This document shows positions 1 through 7,218 of a stretch of 9,686 bases of DNA, piece by piece. Numbering within the stretch: position 1 is the stretch's first letter; every line of letters begins with the position of its first letter. The stretch comes from an uncultured Clostridia bacterium. Its GTDB lineage: Bacteria; Bacillota; Clostridia; Christensenellales; Pumilibacteraceae. Below the pieces are notes generated by a model. That model was not told where the DNA came from and searched no databases. It saw only the letters and a program-made list of their open reading frames with translations. The stretch spans positions 1 through 9,686 of the forward strand of contig CANPYH010000050.1 in assembly GCA_947588325.1 (NCBI GenBank), written 5' to 3'. The position numbers and the translations under genes were made by a program.

Positions 1-44
1 AGTAAGGGGGGCTGGCGCAACTTGTTGCGCCTGAGGGGATTGTC
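1..44 (+). repeat. Variable-stem G-rich hairpin element, copy 1 (cut by window edge)
   Basis: The order is AGTAAGGGGGGCTG, then a perfect hairpin GCGCAA-CTTG-TTGCGC (15-30), then CTGAGGGGATTGTC (31-44). The two flanks recur at 7171-7218 and, reversed, at 7021-7067, but the hairpin between them has a different sequence in each copy. The left end is lost at the window edge: other copies begin CTTAGTAAGG. There is no coding potential. It resembles the REP-like intergenic palindromes of gut Clostridia; that assignment is from memory, not a search. Confidence 0.8.
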
Positions 45-204
45 CTGTCTGGTACTTGTAAAGTACTTATTGGTTATCGGTAATTGCTATATCAGATATA
101 ATCCTATTAACGGCGAACCAACTCCAGCGCGGCGGAGAGTGCCGCTTAGACGCGCCTGTAGTAAAGGGGGGGGCTTGCACAGAATCTGCCTGAGGGGATT
201 ATCA
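31..204 (+). repeat. Diverged, shortened copy of the ~220-bp structured repeat
   Basis: It begins with the same CTGAGGGGATTGTCCTG as the copies at 7203 and 9463 and keeps the nearby ACTTGNAAAGTA stretch. It then drifts until a 50-bp core at 103-152 that matches 7278-7327 at all but two positions by eye. The core holds the GCGGC-ggagagt-GCCGC hairpin. After 152 the sequence of the other copies (hairpins 2 to 4) is missing and a decayed G-rich hairpin element follows at 159-204. This is either an older truncated copy or a shorter variant. A 75-residue ORF across it is not supported as a gene. Confidence 0.7.
159..204 (+). repeat. Decayed copy of the variable-stem hairpin element
   Basis: It reads GTAGTAAAGGGGGGGG, then a central part with hardly any pairing left (GCA/TGC only), then CTGAGGGGATTATC. 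Order and spacing match the intact elements, but the last conserved part carries a G-to-A change and the hairpin is eroded. It closes the first repeat unit, just as 7434-7454 closes the second. Confidence 0.6.
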
Positions 205-294
205 TATATCATAAAAAGTCAGTTATTAAATCACATACAATCCTCATAACAAAACAAAAAGAAAAATATTTTTAAGTTTTTTTGGAAAGGGGGT
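205..294. other. AT-rich spacer between repeat unit and palindromes, no gene
   Basis: No coding region or recognised signal is visible. Positions 205-255 resemble 7455-7505 (shared pieces such as AGTTATTA and CATAACA), so this spacer belongs to the same duplicated intergenic module. Runs of A and T at 246-283 make it strongly AT-rich. Confidence 0.5.
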
Positions 295-338
295 GTCGGT
301 GGAGAATATTTTTTTTCAAAAAAAGGGTCTCCCCCGAC
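295..338. repeat. Imperfect palindrome with A/T tract core
   Basis: GTCGGTGGAGA (295-305) pairs with TCTCCCCCGAC (328-338) at ten of eleven positions. The loop contains eight T, a C and seven A, which can pair too. It sits beyond the surface protein gene's terminator and has no counterpart in the otherwise similar block at 7455-7634, so it looks like a separate insertion or local addition. Confidence 0.55.
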
Positions 339-382
339 AAAACCATTTACATAAAAAGATTTTTAGGGGAAAAGGGAGTGGA

Positions 383-416
383 GGGAAACCCCCTTTGTAC
401 ACAAAGGGGGTTTCCC
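383..416. repeat. Long perfect palindrome beyond the surface protein terminator
   Basis: Fifteen bases on each side of a TACA loop pair perfectly (383-397 with 402-416); the arms are GGGAAACCCCCTTTG and its complement. The same sequence, with longer arms, lies beyond the terminator of the ATPase gene (7538-7583). Both copies are preceded on the plus strand by TTTTTAGGGGAAA. Neither strand has a T-run after the stem, so it is not an ordinary terminator. It may be a mobile palindromic repeat or an mRNA end-stabilising structure. Confidence 0.75.
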
Positions 417-436
417 CCACATACCCATTCTCCCCA

Positions 437-480
437 CAAAAAAACCGACGGGGGAATGGGGAAACCCAACCTCCGTCGGT
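437..480 (-). terminator. Intrinsic terminator of the surface protein gene
   Basis: Read on the minus strand, ACCGACGG pairs with CCGTCGGT (473-480 with 444-451) around a loop of about 21 bases, followed directly by a run of seven T (from 443-437). It lies 32 bases past the stop codon of the gene ending at 513. The loop is long for a terminator, but stem plus T-run is clear. Confidence 0.8.
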
Positions 481-512
481 GGCGGAATTAATTATTTACC
501 CGCGAGAGCCGA

Positions 513-3500
513 TCAGTCCTTCTTCTTACGAGCGGCGCCGATCAGCATACCTATTGCAGCGATAATCATGACGAGTACCACAGCCCCGAAGATAATCACG
601 AGGATAGTTCCTGCGGAGACGGGACGCTCGCCGTTATCAGCGATAGATACGTTATACACAGTGGTTTTAGCAGAGGAGAGTGCGGTTGCAACGCCTGCTC
701 TGTCGCTTGCTTCATTGATTGCCTTGAGCCCGTTCTTCACGGAGTCGTCATCGAATGCAACGCCGCAGCTTACTGCGTAGAGTTTAAGTTCTCTGACAGC
801 CTCTTCTTTAGCGATAGCGAGTTCTGCGTCTTTTTCCGCGGTATCCTCAACGTTAGCCTTAATCTCGTCTACCTTCTTGATAGCGGCAGCGAGTGCATCC
901 TCGACGGAAGCGAAGTCGGTAGCCGCCTTGATAGCGGAGACGTAGGTAGCCATCTCACCGCTGAGCGCAACGCCCTGCGTGTTAGCGTAGATCGTGAGCG
1001 TATTCATGGCGGTGTCGATAGCCTCGGCGAGTTCAGCCGCGTCAGCCGCAGCCAATGCCCGGTCGGCAACAGCCTTAATCGCTACTTTAGCGTCGGCGAG
1101 AGCGGACTTGATACCGTCCTCGTCAGCGGCGCTGTTGATAGCGGCAACGCCTGCAACTACGGCAGGGTCGGATACGCTGACTTTGAGGCTTGCGGCGTAG
1201 AGACGGAGCTCGTTAACCGCGTCAGCCTTGGCTGCTGCGAGGAGAGCTTCGTCGTCAACCGCATTGACCGCGTCGTATATAGCCTGTTCAGCTTCTTTAA
1301 GTGCTGCGGCAACGCCCTCGAGCGTGTCGGCCGCGTCGATAGCGGCAGCGCCCGCAACTGACAAATCGTCGTAAGGGGAGAGGCCGTTGCTTGCTGCATA
1401 AATGTTAAGTTCCATCTTCGCAGCTTCTTTAGCCGCTGCAACTGCGATAGCGTTGTCGATTGCCGCTTTAGCGTCGTCGAGCGCGGTGGTAACGTCGTCA
1501 ACCGTGCCTGCCGCATTGATGTTGGCAAGGCAGTTGAGGTAAAGCTCGCTCGAGAGGGAAATACCCATCGTCTTTGCGTAGTCTTCGAGTTCGGCAATTG
1601 CCGCTTCTTTGGCATCAGCTATTGCTGCGGCGGCAGTATCGATATTGGCTTCACCGTCGGAAACTGCACCGTCGATAGCGGTCTCGATAGTTTCAACGTC
1701 GCCTTCGGCAGCGGCAGCCTCGATAGCTGCGATAGCGTCGGTTACGGAAACATCCTTTTCGGATACGCCGTTAGCTGCTGCATAAGCCTTGATTGCGGCG
1801 ATCGCACCCTGCTTGGAGATATTGATCTTTGCCGTATCGGATTGTGTAGTTACCGCTGCACTGTCAGCTGCATTCTGTATAGCTTCCTTACCTGCGGCTA
1901 TTGCTGCTTTAACTTCTTCGTTATCGGTATCAACGCCTCTGTCGGTTGCGTAAGTATCGAGAGCTTTGATGGCCGTGTTCTTCTCACCCTGGAGAACGAT
2001 AGCCGCTTCATTATCGGTAACAACCTTATCTGCAGCCTCTTTGGAATCTGCTGCTTCGATAGCTTCTTTAGCGGCTACAATAATAGGATCGTCGGTAGCA
2101 ACGCCGTTTTCGTTTGCTTTCTGTTCGAGAGCGGCGATAGCGTCGTTCTTATCCGATCTGAGAGTTATAGCTGCTTCAGCTGCCGAGAGGGCAGTATCGA
2201 CGCTTGCTTCATCTTTGGCTTCGTCTATTGCTTTTTCACCGTCAGCAATGAGAGTTGCTTTTTGCTCTTCGGTAAGGTTCTTGCCCTCTGCGAAGGAAGC
2301 AAGAGTTTCTTTTGCTGCAGCCTTCTTATTTGCAAGAGCTTTAGCGTCAACGGCTGCTTTAGCGTCGGTAAGTGCGGACTGTACGGCGTCAATAGCCGCC
2401 TTAACGCCGCCCTCACCAATGGTTACATCGTTGATAGCCTTTTCGCCGTTCTTTACGGACTCATCGTCTTCCGCAACGCCTTTTTCGGTTGCGTATCCTT
2501 TGAGACCGTTTACAGCTGCAACTTTTTCATTTGCAAGCGCTTTCTCGTCAATTGCTTTCTCTGCTGCGGCAACGGCGGCGTCAATGCCCGCTTGGTCTGC
2601 TGCGGCGTCGATAGCCGTCTTACCGTCGGCTACGGATTGGTCTGCAAGGTCGACTTTAAGGTCTCCTGCGTATTTTTCAAGATCTGCGATTGCATCGTTC
2701 TTTGCAACGCGGAGGTCTACAGCCGCTTTTGCTGCGGTGAGTGCCGCGTCAACTGCTGCCGTGTCAGCGGCTTCGTCAATCTTTGCATTCTGTTCAGTGG
2801 TAAGAGCCGACTTTTGATCGTCCGTGAGGTTCTTGTCAGTCATGTACTTGACAAGTTCCTCTTTAGCGTCTGCCTTAGCCTGTGCAAGTTCAGCTGCCTT
2901 ATCGGGTACTGCTTCCATGGCAGTTTGAGCTTCAGTTATTTTCGCATCGACCAAATCCATAGTCAGGTTTGCGGCATTATCATTGGCCATATATGCAGCT
3001 GCTGCGTCGTAGATCTCTTTAATAGCCTTTTGACCGGCTTCGGAATAATCACCATTTTGAATCACACCTGTAAAAATGCCTTCAAGATCGTTACGCTTGG
3101 ATCCGAGCCAATCTTTGATGTCGCAAATCGTCCACTTCTCTTCGGTTGCAGACTTCATTATCGCACGACCTGCTGCAATGTACTTCTGGTCGATTGCCTT
3201 AGTCAAGGTTCCTTCGGTAACGGTGTGTTCGTCGCCTTCGCCAAGCTCATCTATGCTCTTGACGGAGTATATGCCGTCTTTAACAACCGTTACTTGATCC
3301 TCTGCAATTTCGGCAGCGGGGTAGACCTTGTCGAAGAATTCCTTATCGCCGTAAGAACCACCGGTTACATTCTTTGTGTCGAGCCCCTCAGGTACGGTTA
3401 CGTCGCCCTTAACGGTACCACCGGAAACGGTCATTCCACCATTCTCGGTTATCGTAAGACTTCCTTCAACATTACCGTTCGTCATGTTAAAGGTATTGAC

Positions 3501-6500
3501 ATTAACATTTCCCGTAACGGTAGCGGCAGTTCCGTCTGCTTCGCCAAGGGTAAGGGTACCGCCTGTTACGTTAGCAACCGTACCGCCGTTGACGGTGGTA
3601 GTTTTATCTGCAGCGTTAGTTACGTCGCCTGCATTACCGCCCTTATTTACGGTAAGAACGTTGTTGTTTTCTACCTTATCAACCTCGGATCCATTGTTAA
3701 CGGTAAGTGTGCCGTTGTTCTGGACGTTTACGTATTTACCACCGTTGGCGGTCAACTGACCGTTGATAGCAAGTTGTTCAGCTCCGCCTTTGTTCTGGAA
3801 TACGATGTTAGTACCTGCGGGAACAACAACCGTAACATTCGATTCGTCAGGGAAGAGGACGTGTCCGTTGGTGTCAATTGTGATGGAGTCTTTATCTCCA
3901 TTGATGTCCAAAGCCGTCAATGCAATGCCTGCGTTAGCAGCAGGGAAGGTATAGGTCGTTTCAGACGCTTTTACGTCAGCATTAAGAACGATAACGTCGC
4001 CCTTAACCGCAGCGTTGATAGCGGCTTGCAAATTATCATAGCTACCTTTAAGTACGTAGCTGCCTTCGCTTAAGGTGTAAACCTCAAACGCCTTTTTAAC
4101 TGTCCAAGTACCTGCAGCCTCATCTTTTTCAACAGTACAACCGTCAGCCACATAAGCCGAAGGATCGGTCTTGAACGTACCGCCGCTGATCACGCAGGTT
4201 GCGCCTTCAGCTACGGAAAGTGCATCAAACGTACCACCTGTAATAGTAGCGGTTGCCGTATCATTTACTTTGAAATTAGTAAATGCACCACCGGAGATTT
4301 CTGCGTTCGCAGACGAGTTAACATTAACCGTACCGGTTACTGTACCGTTCTTGACAACAAGCGTCGTGCTGTACTGAATCGTGAGGTTGCCGCTAAACGT
4401 TCCGCTTTCAACAGTAGCTTTGCCACCGTTAATATAGAACGAATCGCCTGCGGTGCCTGCTCCCATGGTTACATTTTTGAAAGTAACATCACTGCTTCCT
4501 TGCAAGCCAATACGATATCCGTTTGCAAGTGTTATGTTCTCTATTACCGTATTGGGGTGGTGGGTAACAACATCGGATTTCAAAGTACCACCACCGGTAA
4601 TCGTCATCTCTTCCCATATGTTGAGTGTACCACTAAATGTAAGTTCAACCTCGGGGTTGATTTGAATCGTTACATACGATATGTCAAATCCGCTTTCTTG
4701 TCCCTCATTGGACGCAGTAACTTCAATAGTCTTTCCGTGTTGTCCGTCTGCTTTAGCGGCATCGTATGCTTGTTTGAATGTGGCGTATTCGGTTTCGTCT
4801 ACTTTGTAGAACTTTTTAACCTGGGATTCGCCTTGTTTCGAGACAATATAGTAACCGTCCGCGCCGGGACCCTCAAAATAATAGTCTGCTGCGAGCAAAG
4901 TGTCATCGGGTTTGTTCTTGAACTTGCCACCCGAAATACTTACGGTTCCTGCGTTGTGGTAAATATTACCATCATACACACCGTCTGTTATGTTCAGAGT
5001 TGATTCAGCACCGGCGACAGTTACGTTAGAAGAGGTGACAAGGTTGTTGAAGTTAACAGTGCTTGTACCTGCAACAGTCATTCCGGTCGTGGTCTCAACG
5101 TTTATTCCATCGTCAAGGTTTGCGTTAGAAACAAACGTAATGCCACCGTTAACGGATATCTTGCCCTTACCCGTAAGCGTTGCGTTGCTACCAATGTCAA
5201 CATTGTTGGCTATGGACAACTCCAACCCCTCATCAACATTGAGGATTACATCACTGTTGATAGCTCCGATAGATTCTTCAACGCTATGAAGCAGGGTAAT
5301 GGTTTTATCTGTTCTATTTCCGTCATTGATAGCTTCAGTTAAGGTTTTAGCAGAGCCACCGGCATAGGAATAATAATCGTTGTATTCCTTTTTAACCACT
5401 GTCCAAGGACCTGAGCCGTTGCCGGATTCGTCTTTCGCCTCGTACATGTCCCGATCGATCCAATTTGAGGGGTCCTGAACGAAGGTACCACCGGTAACGG
5501 TAATATTTGCAGTATTTTCAGTAACACCGGTTCCGGTTAATGCTGTGTTAAATGTACCGCCCGTAATAACGAGTGTGGCATTCGGTTGTATTGTCATTTT
5601 TCCGGTGTAATTACCGCCGTTAATCGTGAGGTCACAACCGCCGTTTACATAGAAGATTTCATAATCTCCATCGGGTCTCGACATGGTAACATTTTCAAAA
5701 ACCTTCTTTTTGCTACCTACGCCTACACGACCATTTGTTATTGTGATATCCTTTAAGAGCAAATCAAGTTCATTCCACAGAACTACGCCACGTGTTCCTA
5801 AATCGCCTTCCGCAAAAGTTAACGTTCCATTGCCACATATTGTGTTTCTGTTAAGGTTCAACGTGTCTTTGAACGTCAAAGTTGCGCCTTCGAGAATTTC
5901 AACCGTAACGCCATCATTGATATCGCCGTTAGGTTCAACAGGGGTGTTTTTATGAACGATTATTCTACCGTTGTCGCCCAAGGGTTTAGCGACAGCATAT
6001 GCAGCATCAAAAGTATCGAATCCTTGACCGTTTACGGTATAAATACTCTCAGTCTCAGGCTGTTCGGATACCGTCCAGGTACCGTCACCCTTTGATACCA
6101 TATACGTCGATTGATCAACATATTGTGTCGGGTCTTGAGAGAAAGTGCCACCTGTAATTGTCAGATTTGCAGGACTTGCGGTAATTATACCTGTATGTAC
6201 TCCGCCGGCTATGGTGCAAGTGTTATTAACAGTAATATTGGACTTAGTATTTGTATTCAACGTTGCATTAGGTCCACTTACAGTTATTCCACTTCCGCCT
6301 TTAACGTCAAGAGTACCGCCCTTAATGGTAATCGCTTGAACAATCGTTAAATTCCCCGTAATAGTCCAGGTCTTACCATCGGCAATTTCGACAGTGATAT
6401 TATCTCCGCTTCCGATGGTCATTTCGCCGTCCTCGGTTGTGTCCTCGTTAATATTCATAGTCTTGTTGTTGCCGAGGCAGGGAGCATATGCATCATTAAA

Positions 6501-6665
6501 CGTATTATACGTCTGTGCGCCGACTACATAGCCACCTGTGGTTGCCGTAGCTCTGACGTTAAAAGTCATGCCGACTGTTAACGTCACCGAAAGCGCGACC
6601 ATCGCCAAAACAAGCACGGCAAGTACTGCAATTCTGAACGACAATCGCTTCGTTTTCGTTTTCAT
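513..6665 (-). CDS. Giant secreted surface protein: beta-solenoid head, helical-repeat stalk, membrane anchor
   Basis: This 2050-residue protein starts at an ATG seven bases after AGGAGG. Residues 1-41 form a signal peptide: basic KTKTKR, a long hydrophobic core, and a likely cut after ATA at 39-41. Residues 44-1135 hold five units (about 44-204, 207-426, 430-613, 617-857, 860-1135). Most open with Y.V....F.TF..AY and close with GGTF..DPS.YV......WTV; short GG/NG-rich beta turns between suggest a right-handed beta-helix. Units 2 and 4 are closest, sharing NVTM....D.FY.NGG. A linker (1136-1254) follows, then about twelve repeats of 55-75 residues (1255-2008), pattern KADA..EL..YA...GV....V..G..AI..A, resembling DUF1542/FIVAR-type helical modules. 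The end is a membrane helix (2019-2045) and RKKKD, with no LPXTG. I see no catalytic motif. It probably projects a binding head from the cell on a long stalk; adhesion is inferred. It is a single-gene transcription unit. Confidence 0.9.
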   Translation of the reverse strand: MKTKTKRLSFRIAVLAVLVLAMVALSVTLTVGMTFNVRATATTGGYVVGAQTYNTFNDAYAPCLGNNKTMNINEDTTEDGEMTIGSGDNITVEIADGKTWTITGNLTIVQAITIKGGTLDVKGGSGITVSGPNATLNTNTKSNITVNNTCTIAGGVHTGIITASPANLTITGGTFSQDPTQYVDQSTYMVSKGDGTWTVSEQPETESIYTVNGQGFDTFDAAYAVAKPLGDNGRIIVHKNTPVEPNGDINDGVTVEILEGATLTFKDTLNLNRNTICGNGTLTFAEGDLGTRGVVLWNELDLLLKDITITNGRVGVGSKKKVFENVTMSRPDGDYEIFYVNGGCDLTINGGNYTGKMTIQPNATLVITGGTFNTALTGTGVTENTANITVTGGTFVQDPSNWIDRDMYEAKDESGNGSGPWTVVKKEYNDYYSYAGGSAKTLTEAINDGNRTDKTITLLHSVEESIGAINSDVILNVDEGLELSIANNVDIGSNATLTGKGKISVNGGITFVSNANLDDGINVETTTGMTVAGTSTVNFNNLVTSSNVTVAGAESTLNITDGVYDGNIYHNAGTVSISGGKFKNKPDDTLLAADYYFEGPGADGYYIVSKQGESQVKKFYKVDETEYATFKQAYDAAKADGQHGKTIEVTASNEGQESGFDISYVTIQINPEVELTFSGTLNIWEEMTITGGGTLKSDVVTHHPNTVIENITLANGYRIGLQGSSDVTFKNVTMGAGTAGDSFYINGGKATVESGTFSGNLTIQYSTTLVVKNGTVTGTVNVNSSANAEISGGAFTNFKVNDTATATITGGTFDALSVAEGATCVISGGTFKTDPSAYVADGCTVEKDEAAGTWTVKKAFEVYTLSEGSYVLKGSYDNLQAAINAAVKGDVIVLNADVKASETTYTFPAANAGIALTALDINGDKDSITIDTNGHVLFPDESNVTVVVPAGTNIVFQNKGGAEQLAINGQLTANGGKYVNVQNNGTLTVNNGSEVDKVENNNVLTVNKGGNAGDVTNAADKTTTVNGGTVANVTGGTLTLGEADGTAATVTGNVNVNTFNMTNGNVEGSLTITENGGMTVSGGTVKGDVTVPEGLDTKNVTGGSYGDKEFFDKVYPAAEIAEDQVTVVKDGIYSVKSIDELGEGDEHTVTEGTLTKAIDQKYIAAGRAIMKSATEEKWTICDIKDWLGSKRNDLEGIFTGVIQNGDYSEAGQKAIKEIYDAAAAYMANDNAANLTMDLVDAKITEAQTAMEAVPDKAAELAQAKADAKEELVKYMTDKNLTDDQKSALTTEQNAKIDEAADTAAVDAALTAAKAAVDLRVAKNDAIADLEKYAGDLKVDLADQSVADGKTAIDAAADQAGIDAAVAAAEKAIDEKALANEKVAAVNGLKGYATEKGVAEDDESVKNGEKAINDVTIGEGGVKAAIDAVQSALTDAKAAVDAKALANKKAAAKETLASFAEGKNLTEEQKATLIADGEKAIDEAKDEASVDTALSAAEAAITLRSDKNDAIAALEQKANENGVATDDPIIVAAKEAIEAADSKEAADKVVTDNEAAIVLQGEKNTAIKALDTYATDRGVDTDNEEVKAAIAAGKEAIQNAADSAAVTTQSDTAKINISKQGAIAAIKAYAAANGVSEKDVSVTDAIAAIEAAAAEGDVETIETAIDGAVSDGEANIDTAAAAIADAKEAAIAELEDYAKTMGISLSSELYLNCLANINAAGTVDDVTTALDDAKAAIDNAIAVAAAKEAAKMELNIYAASNGLSPYDDLSVAGAAAIDAADTLEGVAAALKEAEQAIYDAVNAVDDEALLAAAKADAVNELRLYAASLKVSVSDPAVVAGVAAINSAADEDGIKSALADAKVAIKAVADRALAAADAAELAEAIDTAMNTLTIYANTQGVALSGEMATYVSAIKAATDFASVEDALAAAIKKVDEIKANVEDTAEKDAELAIAKEEAVRELKLYAVSCGVAFDDDSVKNGLKAINEASDRAGVATALSSAKTTVYNVSIADNGERPVSAGTILVIIFGAVVLVMIIAAIGMLIGAARKKKD

Positions 6666-6672
6666 AAATTTT

Positions 6673-6678
6673 CCTCCT
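6673..6678 (-). promoter_or_regulatory. Shine-Dalgarno site of the surface protein gene
   Basis: A perfect AGGAGG on the minus strand, seven bases before the ATG at 6665-6663. It fixes the start and fits a signal peptide beginning at residue 1. Confidence 0.9.
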
Positions 6679-6732
6679 ATAATGATATTGCATAAACCGC
6701 AAAACCCTATCTTCCGTCATTTCCTCGGATAT

Positions 6733-6746
6733 TATTCTGCAGAATA
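6733..6746. promoter_or_regulatory. 14-bp perfect palindrome in the leader of the surface protein gene
   Basis: TATTCTGCAGAATA is a perfect palindrome 68-81 bases before the start codon, between the candidate -10 box and the ribosome binding site. It could be a dimeric regulator's operator or chance in AT-rich DNA. No second copy is visible in the window. Confidence 0.3.
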
Positions 6747-6772
6747 TTACACGATATATTTTTATCCCCTAA

Positions 6773-6801
6773 ATTATAACTAATTGTTTATAATATATAA
6801 A
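6773..6801 (-). promoter_or_regulatory. Candidate promoter of the surface protein gene
   Basis: On the minus strand there is a perfect TATAAT (6778-6773) with a weak TTTATA seventeen bases before it (6801-6796). It would give a leader of about 100 bases. The region is very AT-rich, so chance -10 matches are likely; this is the best of several. Confidence 0.4.
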
Positions 6802-7020
6802 ACACATATGTAACATATCGCTAAACTATTTGTATTTTAATTGTACTATTGCCATTTTGCTACTATGTTTCGCCCTATCTTTTGTCATACAATAAATATA
6901 TTATATGAAAAAGCAGGAGAGATTATTTAGAGCGCCCACCACGAACTAACCGGAGCAACACAACACGTCAGCCCCATATTCCGCTGACTTGTTAACTATT
7001 GCCTCTCGGGTTTCAGCATT
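6802..7020. other. Intergenic stretch without a gene
   Basis: No supportable ORF is visible. The first half is AT-rich and upstream of the surface protein promoter. A six-base stem GTCAGC/GCTGAC (6967-6972 with 6983-6988) is present but lacks a T-run. The octamer AGAGCGCC at 6929-6936 recurs at 7066-7073 at the edge of the next repeat. Confidence 0.5.
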
Positions 7021-7067
7021 GACAATCCCCTCAGTCTGCCTGACGGCAGCCAGCCCCCCTTACTAAG
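7021..7067 (-). repeat. Variable-stem hairpin element, inverted copy
   Basis: On the minus strand it reads CTTAGTAAGGGGGGCTGG, hairpin CTGCC-GTCA-GGCAG, then ACTGAGGGGATTGTC. The flanks are identical to those of the element at 7171-7218 while the stem is unrelated in sequence. Confidence 0.8.
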
Positions 7068-7170
7068 AGCGCCACATTCGTCCCCGGCTTTTCGGGGGAA
7101 AAGTTACTAAATTTGTTTCATTACAAATATGTAGTTTAACATCGGAAGCGACTGTCCCGTGTGGGCCGCC

Positions 7171-7218
7171 CTTAGTAAGGGGGGCTGGCACGCCAACGGC
7201 GTGACTGAGGGGATTGTC
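7171..7218 (+). repeat. Variable-stem hairpin element, complete plus-strand copy
   Basis: It reads CTTAGTAAGGGGGGCTGG, hairpin CACGCC-AAC-GGCGTG (7189-7203), ACTGAGGGGATTGTC. With the two preceding bases, CCCTTAGTAAGGG at its left edge forms a further small palindrome. It runs straight into the ~220-bp repeat. Confidence 0.8.

Larger units (their letters stand above)
7021..7218. mobile_element. MITE-like unit: two inverted hairpin elements around ~103 bp
   Basis: The left end (7021-7067) and right end (7171-7218) are inverted copies of the same element. Outer GACAATCCCCTCAGT and inner CAGCCCCCCTTACTAAG match in inverted orientation, while the central stems differ: CTGCC-tgac-GGCAG in the left end, and CACGCC-aac-GGCGTG in the right. 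The interior has no ORF but has small stems at 7082-7097 (CCCCG/CGGGG) and 7111-7128 (ATTTGT/ACAAAT). The layout fits a non-autonomous element moved by a transposase elsewhere in the genome, or two elements that landed head to head. I cannot define a target-site duplication. Confidence 0.5.

Noticed and set aside
22..565. Small plus-strand ORFs in the first 565 bp (75, 69 and 90 residues)
   Set aside because: They run across palindromes, repeat cores and a terminator; composition follows the repeats and there is no conserved protein pattern.
1842..4073. 743-residue plus-strand ORF antisense to the surface protein
   Set aside because: It lies entirely inside the well-supported minus-strand gene. 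Its Cys/Phe/Ser/Val-rich product with no domain pattern is what the complement of alanine- and threonine-rich repeats gives. No ribosome binding site or family motif is visible.
6967..6988. GTCAGC/GCTGAC stem as a terminator
   Set aside because: The stem is six pairs and is not followed by a T-run on either strand, and no gene ends there.
6666..7020. Riboswitch or attenuator in the surface protein leader
   Set aside because: The ~100-base AT-rich leader has only a short palindrome and no terminator/antiterminator pair or recognisable aptamer.
6929..7073. AGAGCGCC octamer at 6929 and 7066 as a target-site duplication
   Set aside because: Only one copy touches the edge of the repeat element; the other lies about 85 bp from its other end, so it does not flank an insertion.
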